Below, in pieces: positions 48,155 to 56,847 of a stretch of DNA of 64,000 nucleotides. Source of the stretch: Azoamicus viridis. Lineage in GTDB: Bacteria > Pseudomonadota > Gammaproteobacteria > UBA6186 > Azoamicaceae. The translations under genes were made by a program, and so were the position numbers. Each line of letters starts with the position of its first letter. Position 1 is the stretch's first letter. The DNA lies in assembly GCA_043390165.1 (NCBI GenBank), contig DAWERM010000001.1:186001-250000 (forward strand), given 5' to 3'. A model generated the notes under the pieces. The model saw only the letters and a list, made by a program, of their open reading frames with translations. It did no database searches and was not told the origin of the DNA.

Positions 48155-48829
48155 ATGAGACAGATATCACTAGACACAGAAACTACAGGGTTAGACTACG
48201 AAAAAGGACACAAAATAATAGAAATAGGATGTGTAGAAATATTGGATAGAAAAATAACATCGACTATATTTCATGCATACTTGAACCCAAATAGAAATGT
48301 AGATGAGTCCGCTACTAAAATAACTGGGATTACAAATAAATTTTTAGAAGGCAAGCCTCTATTTAAAGATATAGCAGATGATTTTATAAAATTTCTTAAA
48401 GATGCAAATGAATTAATAATACATAATGCAAATTTTGATATAAATTTTATAAACAATGAATTAACGCTAATCAATCATAAAATTAAAAATATAGAAAATT
48501 ATATTAAAATATTTGATACACTAAGTTACGCTAGAAAAATACATCCTGGCAAAAAAAACAATTTAGATGCATTATGCGAAAGATATAACATAAACAATAA
48601 AAATAGAAAAACTCACGGAGCTTTAATAGATGCTGAATTATTAGCAAAAATATTTATAGAGATGACATCAAAACAAATTAACATAAACTTTGATGAAAAG
48701 AAAATTAAAATTAACATTCCTGAAAAATCTATAAAACTAAATATTCTTAAAGCAAATAAACAAGAACTACAAATGCATAACAAATACATAAAAAATTTAA
48801 AAAAATTATATCAAAATGAAATAGTATGA
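48155..48829 (+). CDS. dnaQ: DNA polymerase III epsilon subunit (proofreading exonuclease)
   Basis: 3'-5' exonuclease of the replicase. The 224 residues carry the DEDDh set: DTETTG (Exo I, about 7-12), HNANFDINFI (Exo II) and HGALIDAELLAKIF (Exo III). The C-terminal tail that binds the polymerase alpha subunit is present but divergent. It overlaps lepA by 4 bases (ATGA), so it leads the dnaQ-lepA-lepB-rnc-era-acpS run. Confidence 0.94.
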   Translation: MRQISLDTETTGLDYEKGHKIIEIGCVEILDRKITSTIFHAYLNPNRNVDESATKITGITNKFLEGKPLFKDIADDFIKFLKDANELIIHNANFDINFINNELTLINHKIKNIENYIKIFDTLSYARKIHPGKKNNLDALCERYNINNKNRKTHGALIDAELLAKIFIEMTSKQININFDEKKIKINIPEKSIKLNILKANKQELQMHNKYIKNLKKLYQNEIV

Positions 48830-50610
48830 AATATATAAGAAATTTTTCAATAATAGCACATATAGATCATGGGAAATCAACATTAGCAGACAGATTTATA
48901 GAAATCTGCAATAAACTTGAAAAAGAAAAATTAAACCTAATACTAGATTCAATGGAATTAGAAAAAGAAAAAGGAATAACAATAAAATCACAATGTATAA
49001 CACTAAATTATGAATTTGAAGGAAACATCTATACACTTAACTTAATAGATACACCAGGGCATATGGATTTTACATACGAAGTGTCAAGAGCCATATCTGC
49101 ATGCGAGGGAGCTATATTATTAATCGATGCCAGTCAAGGAATAGAAGCACAAACAATAGCAAATTACAACAAAGCAATTGCAAAAAACCTTAAAATTATA
49201 ACAGTATTAAATAAAATAGATTTGATACAAGCTGATCCAAACTTAATAGAAAATGAAATAAGAACAATACTAAACATAGACACGAATGAAATACCTAGAA
49301 TAAGCGCAAAAAATGGTACTGGAGTAAAAGATTTAATAGAAACAATAATAAAAACAATTCCACATCCATCTGGAAATTTAAATAATAAACTTCAAGCATT
49401 AATAATAGATTCATGGTTCAATAACTATCTAGGTATTATTGCGCTAATAAAAATAGAAAACGGAATACTAAATAAAAATGATAAAATAATCATTATGTCA
49501 ACTAATAAAATACACAAAGTTATTGAATTGGGCATATTCAACTTGAAAAAAGAATACAAAGATAAACTAAATACAGGTGAGGTTGGATTTATAGTAACAG
49601 GAAGTAAAGATACAGAAAATTTTCCTATAGGCGACACAATAACATTACAGGCAAATCCATCTACACTCCCATTAACTAGCTTCCAAAAAATAAAACCAAA
49701 CATATTTGCCGGAATTTTTACAATAGAACCTGATAACTTTGAATTTTTAAAAGTAGCATTAGCTAAACTCAGGCTAAATGATTCTTCATTAGAATATACT
49801 ATACAAAATTCCAATGTATTTGGGTTTGGTTTTAGATGTGGTTTTTTAGGACCGCTACATATGGAAATAATAACAGAAAGATTAGAAAGAGAGTACAATT
49901 TAAAAACAATAACAACTCCACCAAGTGTTATGTTTAAAATAACTTTAAAAAATGGAACAATAAAATACATAGATAATCCTAACCAACTACCTGAACTAAA
50001 TTTAATATCCAATATACTAGAACCAATAGCTGATGTTAATATAGTAACTCCTGAAAAATACTTAGGATCAGTAATAAAATTATGTATAAGTAACAGAGGT
50101 GTTCAAAATAATATCATGTACACTTCCAATCAAATTTCCGTTAAATACAAAATACCTATAAATGAAATAATATTTAGCTTTTGTAATAAATTAAAAACTA
50201 TATCTCAAGGATTTGCATCCATGGAATATTCATTTTGTGAATTTAAAAAAGCTGATTTAATAAAATTAAGTATACTAGTAAATAAAAAAAAAATAGATGC
50301 TCTAGAATTTATAATACATAGAAATGATTCATATAAAAAAGGAAAAGACATTATAGAAATATTAAAAGAAATAATACCAAAACATATGTTTGATGTAACT
50401 ATACAAGCAGCAATAGAGAATAAAATTATCGCTAGAGCTGTTATAAAAGCATTAAGGAAAAACGTAACAGCTAAATGTTATGGTGGAGATATAACAAGAA
50501 AAAAAAAATTACTAAAAAAACAATCTTTAGGAAAAAAAAGAATGAAAAACACAGGAAATGTAGAAATACCACAGAAGGCATTTTTAGCGATATTAGACGC
50601 CGGAAAATAA
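48826..50610 (+). CDS. lepA: elongation factor 4 (LepA)
   Basis: Ribosome-associated GTPase that can back-translocate and affects 30S biogenesis. The 594 residues show G1 AHIDHGKST (about 10-18), G2 KGITIKSQ, G3 DTPGHMDF, G4 NKID and the unique C-terminal domain ending in GKKRMKNTGNVEIPQKAF. Full length. Four bases separate it from lepB. Confidence 0.97.
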   Translation: MKYIRNFSIIAHIDHGKSTLADRFIEICNKLEKEKLNLILDSMELEKEKGITIKSQCITLNYEFEGNIYTLNLIDTPGHMDFTYEVSRAISACEGAILLIDASQGIEAQTIANYNKAIAKNLKIITVLNKIDLIQADPNLIENEIRTILNIDTNEIPRISAKNGTGVKDLIETIIKTIPHPSGNLNNKLQALIIDSWFNNYLGIIALIKIENGILNKNDKIIIMSTNKIHKVIELGIFNLKKEYKDKLNTGEVGFIVTGSKDTENFPIGDTITLQANPSTLPLTSFQKIKPNIFAGIFTIEPDNFEFLKVALAKLRLNDSSLEYTIQNSNVFGFGFRCGFLGPLHMEIITERLEREYNLKTITTPPSVMFKITLKNGTIKYIDNPNQLPELNLISNILEPIADVNIVTPEKYLGSVIKLCISNRGVQNNIMYTSNQISVKYKIPINEIIFSFCNKLKTISQGFASMEYSFCEFKKADLIKLSILVNKKKIDALEFIIHRNDSYKKGKDIIEILKEIIPKHMFDVTIQAAIENKIIARAVIKALRKNVTAKCYGGDITRKKKLLKKQSLGKKRMKNTGNVEIPQKAFLAILDAGK

Positions 50611-50614
50611 CGTA

Positions 50615-51382
50615 ATGACTTTAAATATATTTACTTTACTATTGATATTTCTAACAGGAGCTATAATAATATTTAGCTCAATATATTTGAAAAATATAAT
50701 AACTAAATCAATAAAAACCAAATTGATATTTGATGAAATAAAATCTATATACTTTATAATATCAATTATTATGCTTATACGTATATTTGTCATTGAACCA
50801 TTTAGAATACCATCTGGCTCAATGAACCCTACATTAATATCCGGAGATATTATATTTGTAAATAAATTTATATATGGTATAAAAAACCCTATTTTAAACA
50901 AAAACATAATAAATATCAATTACCCTAAGAAAGGGGATATTATAGTATTTATGCACACAAGCGGACAATATTACATAAAAAGAATAATAGGTATTCCTGG
51001 AGATTGTATAAAATATGAAAATAAAAAAATATACATCAATAAACAAGTAATAAAAACAAAATATATAGGTAAATACATAAAAATAGATAATGGCATAACA
51101 TTAGAAATAGACAAATTCAAAGAATACCTAATTCCATCTAAAGAACATAGAATTTTAAAAATAAACAACGTAAATACAAATAAATACAATTATTGCGACA
51201 TAACTGTCCCAAAAAGCTCATATTTTGTATTAGGAGATAATAGAGATAATAGCAAAGATAGCAGGTATTGGGGATACGTGGCCGAAAAAAATATAATTGG
51301 AAAAGCTCTCATAATATGGATGAACACAAACCTAAATGAATATAATATAAAATGGAATAGAATATTTAAATATATAAAATAA
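50615..51382 (+). CDS. lepB: signal peptidase I
   Basis: Membrane protease that removes signal peptides from Sec and Tat exports, here including NirK and cytochrome c5. The 255 residues have N-terminal helices, the catalytic Ser in RIPSGSMNPTL, the catalytic Lys in YYIKRIIGIPGD and the box E motif VLGDNRDNSKDSRYWG. Shorter than E. coli LepB (324), mainly in the loops. Confidence 0.95.
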   Translation: MTLNIFTLLLIFLTGAIIIFSSIYLKNIITKSIKTKLIFDEIKSIYFIISIIMLIRIFVIEPFRIPSGSMNPTLISGDIIFVNKFIYGIKNPILNKNIININYPKKGDIIVFMHTSGQYYIKRIIGIPGDCIKYENKKIYINKQVIKTKYIGKYIKIDNGITLEIDKFKEYLIPSKEHRILKINNVNTNKYNYCDITVPKSSYFVLGDNRDNSKDSRYWGYVAEKNIIGKALIIWMNTNLNEYNIKWNRIFKYIK

Positions 51383-51391
51383 CAAGTTCAA

Positions 51392-52072
51392 ATGAAAAAA
51401 GACATTATAAAAAATCTAAAACACTTTACTGAAAATATATTAAAATACAATTTCAAAAACATAGAACTACTAAAAATAGCATTAACTCACAAATCACTAA
51501 ATCAAAATAATAACGAACGATTAGAATTTTTAGGAGACTCTATATTAAACTTTATTATAACTAAAAAATTATATAAATCATTTCCACAATACTCAGAAGG
51601 AAAATTAACGCAAACCCGATCAAATCTAACAAAAGGAAGTAAACTACTAGAGCTCTCAAATGAACTTACTGTGGAAAAATATATATTAACAGGAAAATCA
51701 TTAAAAAATCCAAATAACTCAATAGCAATCAATGCTATAGAAGCCATAATAGGTGCTATATATCTCGATAGTAATCTAAAAAATACAGAAAAAATAATAA
51801 ACATTATATACAAAAACCAAATTAACGAAAACACATCAACAAAAAAAGATCCTAAAAATAGATTACAAGAATATTTGCAAAATAAAAAATTGTCAATCCC
51901 AAATTATAAATTAATAAAAACTTATGGAAAAAAACATAATGAAATATTTTTAGTCAAATGTAATATCAATGATTTAAATATTTCAGTTTTAGGAATTGGA
52001 AGATCAAAAAAAATAGCAGAAAAAGTCTGCGCAGAAAAAATAATAGAAAAGATAATCAATGATATACAATAA
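51392..52072 (+). CDS. rnc: ribonuclease III
   Basis: Cleaves double-stranded RNA, including rRNA precursor stems such as those flanking 23S and 16S in this window. The 226 residues include the signature NNERLEFLGDSIL (about 36-48), the second metal-binding region NAIEAIIGAIYLD and a C-terminal dsRNA-binding domain from about 153. Overlaps era by 14 bases. Confidence 0.95.
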   Translation: MKKDIIKNLKHFTENILKYNFKNIELLKIALTHKSLNQNNNERLEFLGDSILNFIITKKLYKSFPQYSEGKLTQTRSNLTKGSKLLELSNELTVEKYILTGKSLKNPNNSIAINAIEAIIGAIYLDSNLKNTEKIINIIYKNQINENTSTKKDPKNRLQEYLQNKKLSIPNYKLIKTYGKKHNEIFLVKCNINDLNISVLGIGRSKKIAEKVCAEKIIEKIINDIQ

Positions 52073-52907
52073 ATGCGGATTAATTTCAATAATTGGAAGA
52101 ACAAATGTAGGAAAATCAACATTGTTAAATTCAATTTTGCACAAAAAATTAAGTATAACAAATAAAAAAATAAACACTACAAATGATCGTGTAAATGGAA
52201 TAAAAACTATAGAAAATAATCAATTTATTTTTATAGACACCCCTGGTTTAATTATAAAAGAAAATATAAATAAAAAAATAATAAATAAGAAAATAATAAA
52301 CGCTATATTGGAATCCGATATTTTACTACTTGTAATAGAAGCTTTTAAAGTAAAAAAAGAAGAATATCTTCTAATGGAAATTATAAAAAAAACTAATAAA
52401 CCAATAATACTAATTATTAATAAAATTGATAAAATAAAAGAAAAAGAAAAATTACTTCCATTTATATCAAATATAATAAAAAAAATAAAAGTAAATAAAA
52501 TAATAACAATATCAGCAAAAGAAATAATAAATATAAATATTTTGGAAAAATATGTATCCTATTTACTACCAATTAAAAACCATATTTACAAACAAAATAT
52601 AGAAACAAACATAACAGAAATTTTTTTTATAAAAGAAATCATACGAGAAAAACTAATGTGTAAATTAAAATACGAAATACCATACACATCAAAAATAATA
52701 ATAGAAAATACAAAAAACACTAAAGAAATTCTAATTGTAAAAGCAATAATACAAACAGAAAAACAATCACAAAAGCCTATAATAATAGGAAAAGATGGAA
52801 AAGTAATAAAAGAAATTGGAATAGCTGTAAGAAATACACTAGAAAATATATATAAAAAAAAAATATTAATCAAAATCATCGTACAAGCAAAAATAGAACT
52901 TAGCTAA
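52059..52907 (+). CDS. era: GTPase Era
   Basis: Ribosome assembly GTPase that binds the 16S 3' end. The 282 residues show G1 GRTNVGKST (about 12-20), G3 DTPGL, G4 NKID and a C-terminal KH domain with PIIIGKDGKVIKEIG. The ATG at 52059 lies inside rnc, a common overlap in this pair. recO and pdxJ, which often follow, are missing; acpS comes 3 bases later. Confidence 0.95.
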   Translation: MIYNKCGLISIIGRTNVGKSTLLNSILHKKLSITNKKINTTNDRVNGIKTIENNQFIFIDTPGLIIKENINKKIINKKIINAILESDILLLVIEAFKVKKEEYLLMEIIKKTNKPIILIINKIDKIKEKEKLLPFISNIIKKIKVNKIITISAKEIININILEKYVSYLLPIKNHIYKQNIETNITEIFFIKEIIREKLMCKLKYEIPYTSKIIIENTKNTKEILIVKAIIQTEKQSQKPIIIGKDGKVIKEIGIAVRNTLENIYKKKILIKIIVQAKIELS

Positions 52908-52910
52908 ATT

Positions 52911-53285
52911 ATGAATATACTTGGCATAGGAATAGACATCACAAAAATAGATAGAATTAAAAGAATATGGGAAAAATACAAAATATCTTTCGCTAAAAAA
53001 ATATTAACGTCAAAAGAGATAATACTATTAAACAACAAAAAAAACAAACCCCAATTTCTAGCTAAATGCTTTACAGCAAAAGAAGCATTTGTAAAAGCCG
53101 TAGGTACAGGATTTAAACATGGAATAACATTTAAAAATATAGATATATCTAATGATGAACTAGGTAAACCTATTTTGAACAATAATATAAAAAACATAAA
53201 ACTAAAAAACACACATACATTTATAAGTATATCACATGAAAGGGATATAGTTATAGCAATTGTTATAATTACAAAATACAACTAA
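52911..53285 (+). CDS. acpS: holo-[acyl-carrier-protein] synthase
   Basis: Attaches phosphopantetheine to ACP. The 124 residues contain GIGIDITKIDRI (about 5-16) with the metal-binding Asp, and FTAKEAFVKAVGTGF with the catalytic Glu. Its presence implies that a carrier protein is still used (fatty acid, lipoate or lipid A precursors), consistent with lpxC nearby and lipoylated AceF. Ends overlap the convergent proS by 4 bases. Confidence 0.93.
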   Translation: MNILGIGIDITKIDRIKRIWEKYKISFAKKILTSKEIILLNNKKNKPQFLAKCFTAKEAFVKAVGTGFKHGITFKNIDISNDELGKPILNNNIKNIKLKNTHTFISISHERDIVIAIVIITKYN

Positions 53286-54991
53286 TAAATTAAAATAGAC
53301 ATAAGCTCTAAGAAATCAATAAATTTTATTGCATCCTTGCTTCTAAACTTATATTCAAACTTATTCGTAATAATAGTATTATCATTTATTATTATTCTAT
53401 GCGGAATACCTATTAAATCTATATTTTTTAAAATCAAAGACAAATAATCCTTTTTATCATAAAATAAGACATCAATACTCATACCTATAAGCTTATTATA
53501 AATTTTAAACGCATAATCTCTAACAAAATCTGAATCCTTATTACTTATAAATACTATAGCAATACGAAATGGAGAAACAGATTCAGGCCAAACAATACCA
53601 TATTTATCATGAGATTGTTCAATTATAGCAGCAACTAATCTGCTAACTCCTATACCATAACATCCCATATATAAATCTATCTTTTTTCCAGATATATCAT
53701 GTGTAAATGCATTTAAAGCCTTAGAATACTTAACTCCTAATTCAAAAATATGACCAACTTCTATGCCTTTTCTTATTATCAAACAATTATTACTAATCGG
53801 ATCTTTATCTCCAATAACTACATATCTTATATCTAATACATTATCAGGTTTCACACAGTCTATACCCCAATTAACATCTACATAATGCTTGTTATCTAAA
53901 TTTGCACCACAAATAAAATTTACCATATCCAAGACATCATAATCAGCTATAATAACAAAATTATTCAAACCTATAGGTCCAAGAAAACCACTTTCACAAC
54001 CTATGCTATTTAAAATATCATCTTCATTAATTAATGTATATGGAATACTAATAAAGCCAGATCTTTCAACCTTTAATTTATTTACAACATGATCTCCTCT
54101 TAATAATAAACAAACAATTCGCTCATCTTTTATCCCTTTAACAAAAATAGTTTTTAATATTTTTTTTTTATCAACATTAAAATATTCAGACAATTGACTA
54201 ATTGTTTTAACACCTAAAGTACAAACTAATCTTCTAGGCATAAAAACTTCCTGATTTTTATTTGATAAAATTTTAAATCGTTCTGCTAACTCCATATTAG
54301 AAGCATAATCTCCAACAGAAGAATAAACGATATCATCTTCTCCAGAATCTGATAAAACGTGAAATTCCTGAGATAAGCCATCCCCTATATTTCCAGAATT
54401 AGCATTAACTATCTTAAAACTAAGTTTTAATATATTAAAAATATTAACATACGCTTCGCGTACATCATTATACGATTTTTTAAAGCATTCATAACTAATA
54501 TGAAACGAATATGCATCTTTCATTAAAAATTCTTTAGCTCTCATTACACCAAATCTAGACCGAATTTCATCTCTAAATTTAGTTTGAATCTGATAAAACT
54601 TCAAAGGTAACTCTTTATAACTGCTTAATCTAGAACTCACTAAATTAGTTATAACTTCTTCATGTGTAGGCCCTAAACAAAATTCTTGCCCCAACCTATT
54701 AGTCAATTTCAATAATTCAGCCCCAAATTTATCCCATCTTTCAGTTTTCTTCCATAAAAATGCAGGTTGCAAAACAGGCATAAATATTTCATAATAACCT
54801 ATTTTATTCATTTCACTTCTAATTATATTTTCTATCTTCTTTAACACTATAAAGCCAATTGGTAACCATATATATGTACCAGAAGATAATTTATCTATCA
54901 ATCCAGCTCTTAGCATTAACTTATGACTAATTAAATCAGCTTGAGATGAAAACTCTCTTTTTATACTAGGAAACAAATTTGAAAAAAACAT
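53282..54991 (-). CDS. proS: prolyl-tRNA synthetase (bacterial type with editing insert)
   Basis: Class II synthetase for tRNA-Pro. The 569 residues match the E. coli type (572). Motif 1 region GTYIWLPIGFIVLKKIE, motif 2 FCLGPTHEEVITNL with KFRDEIRSRFGVMRAKEFLMKDAY (read in part), the INS editing domain between about 225 and 405, motif 3 GCYGIGVSRLVAAIIEQ and the anticodon-binding domain are in order. It ends the serS-proS pair. Confidence 0.96.
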   Translation of the reverse strand: MFFSNLFPSIKREFSSQADLISHKLMLRAGLIDKLSSGTYIWLPIGFIVLKKIENIIRSEMNKIGYYEIFMPVLQPAFLWKKTERWDKFGAELLKLTNRLGQEFCLGPTHEEVITNLVSSRLSSYKELPLKFYQIQTKFRDEIRSRFGVMRAKEFLMKDAYSFHISYECFKKSYNDVREAYVNIFNILKLSFKIVNANSGNIGDGLSQEFHVLSDSGEDDIVYSSVGDYASNMELAERFKILSNKNQEVFMPRRLVCTLGVKTISQLSEYFNVDKKKILKTIFVKGIKDERIVCLLLRGDHVVNKLKVERSGFISIPYTLINEDDILNSIGCESGFLGPIGLNNFVIIADYDVLDMVNFICGANLDNKHYVDVNWGIDCVKPDNVLDIRYVVIGDKDPISNNCLIIRKGIEVGHIFELGVKYSKALNAFTHDISGKKIDLYMGCYGIGVSRLVAAIIEQSHDKYGIVWPESVSPFRIAIVFISNKDSDFVRDYAFKIYNKLIGMSIDVLFYDKKDYLSLILKNIDLIGIPHRIIINDNTIITNKFEYKFRSKDAIKFIDFLELMSILIY

Positions 54992-55001
54992 ACATCAAAA
55001 C

Positions 55002-56309
55002 TTATTCTATAACCTCAGCACCATTCATATATTTTATTAAAACATCCGGAATAATAAGTCTTCCTTTATTATCTAAATAATTTTCCATTACAGCTGATAA
55101 AATTCTACCTATTGCAACACCAGAGCCATTTAATATATGAACATATTCACAAATATTTTTAGAAATACTTTTATACTTAGCATTCATTCTTCTAGATTGG
55201 AATGACTCTGTATTACTACAAGATGATACTTCAATATATTCTTTCTTTTTACTAAACCATACTTCCAAATCGTAAGTTTTGGAAGAAGAAAAACCAGTGT
55301 CAGAACTACACAAACATATAACCCTATAAGAAAGTCCTAATCCTTTTAATATCTTTTCAACATCTAAAACAAGATTTTCTAAAGCTAAATACGACTTGTA
55401 AGGATCAACAATCTGTACTAATTCTACTTTATCAAATTGATACTGTCTAATAAGACCTTGCACTTTTTTTCCATAACTGCTTTTCTCTTTTCTAAAACAT
55501 GGGGTTTTAGAAACATATTTTAATGGTAATAAGTTATCTTGCAAAACTCTATTGGATACTAAATTAGCTAAAACAACCTCAGCTGTTGGAATTAACCATA
55601 AATCAATACCATCAATTTTAAATTGATCATCATAAAATTTTGGAAAATGACCAGTAGCATATAAAGACTTACTATTTACCATCAACGGAGAATATATTTC
55701 CTCATATCCATTATCATTAATATGAACATCCAACATATAATTGCCTAACGCTCTATGCAACTGAGCTATGCCACGCTTTAAGACTACAAAACCACTACCA
55801 GATAAAAAAGAAGCTGTAATAAAATCAACATATTTTTTACAAACATGAAATTCGTCATTAAATAAATCTTCACTAAATAAAAAATTTTTTGATAAACTTT
55901 TATATTTTCTTATTTCTAAATTATCAGCTTCAGATATTCCAAAAGGAACTGATTCATGCAATAAATTAGGTAATGTTAACAAAAAATTTTTAAATTCACT
56001 TTCTAATAAAAATAAAGAATTCTCTTTATCTAAAATATCCTTTTTTAATACTTTAACTTCGTTAAATAAATTTTTCATCAATTTATCATTATTAATACTC
56101 ATATCAAAAATTTTATTATTAGAAGAAATGCTCCCTATTAATTTTGATTTTTTTTTATATTCAAATCTTAATTTATAAACATCTACCTTCAATTTCTTTA
56201 TTTTAGCATCTAAGTCATTAAATATATCACTGCTATACGTATATCCACGTTTAAAATAATTTTTAACAACAAAATCACTATTTTTTCTTAATAAATTTAA
56301 ATCAATCAT
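55002..56309 (-). CDS. serS: seryl-tRNA synthetase
   Basis: Charges tRNA-Ser (and tRNA-Sec where present). The 435 residues have the long N-terminal coiled-coil arm (about 27-105), motif 2 TPCFRKEKSSYGKKVQGLIRQYQFDKVEL and motif 3 NGSGVAIGRILSAVMENY. Full length, no odd features. Lies 18 bases after ssb. Confidence 0.96.
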   Translation of the reverse strand: MIDLNLLRKNSDFVVKNYFKRGYTYSSDIFNDLDAKIKKLKVDVYKLRFEYKKKSKLIGSISSNNKIFDMSINNDKLMKNLFNEVKVLKKDILDKENSLFLLESEFKNFLLTLPNLLHESVPFGISEADNLEIRKYKSLSKNFLFSEDLFNDEFHVCKKYVDFITASFLSGSGFVVLKRGIAQLHRALGNYMLDVHINDNGYEEIYSPLMVNSKSLYATGHFPKFYDDQFKIDGIDLWLIPTAEVVLANLVSNRVLQDNLLPLKYVSKTPCFRKEKSSYGKKVQGLIRQYQFDKVELVQIVDPYKSYLALENLVLDVEKILKGLGLSYRVICLCSSDTGFSSSKTYDLEVWFSKKKEYIEVSSCSNTESFQSRRMNAKYKSISKNICEYVHILNGSGVAIGRILSAVMENYLDNKGRLIIPDVLIKYMNGAEVIE

Positions 56310-56327
56310 AACAAAAACAAAAATAAA

Positions 56328-56813
56328 TTAAAATGGAACATCATCTTCAAAAACGCTTTTTCTTCCAATCTTCTTATCATCTTTACTAGAAGTATTGTCT
56401 ACAAAATTTTTATCAATACTATTTTGCGTATCTGTAAAATCTAAATCATCACTAGCTTGAGATTGGTCTTTTAAATCTTTAGAATCTAACATTTGAACAT
56501 TATTTGCAATTATCTCCGTAATATACCTATCATTGCCATTTTGATCTTTCCATTTGTTTGTTTTTAAAAAACCTTCTATATAAACTTTAGATCCCTTCTT
56601 AAAATAATCATTAGCAATTTCACCTAATCTATTATACAAAACAACTCTATGCCATTCAGTTCTTATTTGTAACTCTCCACTACCTTTATCTTTCCACGTA
56701 TCAGTCGTTGCTACTCTAATGTTAACAACAGCATTTCCATTTGGCATATACCTAACTTCAGGATCAGCTCCTAAATTACCTATAATAAAAACCTTATTCA
56801 CACCCTTTACCAT
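56328..56813 (-). CDS. ssb: single-stranded DNA-binding protein
   Basis: Binds ssDNA in replication. 161 residues: an N-terminal OB fold (KVFIIGNLGADPEVRYMPNG, IRTEWHRVVLYNRLGEIANDY), a disordered acidic linker and the conserved partner-binding tip DDVPF. The retained tip means that SSB still docks other replication proteins. Confidence 0.96.
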   Translation of the reverse strand: MVKGVNKVFIIGNLGADPEVRYMPNGNAVVNIRVATTDTWKDKGSGELQIRTEWHRVVLYNRLGEIANDYFKKGSKVYIEGFLKTNKWKDQNGNDRYITEIIANNVQMLDSKDLKDQSQASDDLDFTDTQNSIDKNFVDNTSSKDDKKIGRKSVFEDDVPF

Positions 56814-56847
56814 AAAAAAATACCCAAACTAAAAATTTTAATATAAA

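Noticed and set aside
47919..48170. 83-codon frame on the minus strand
   Set aside because: Runs through tRNA-Gln and the dnaQ upstream gap; composition is that of AT-rich noise.
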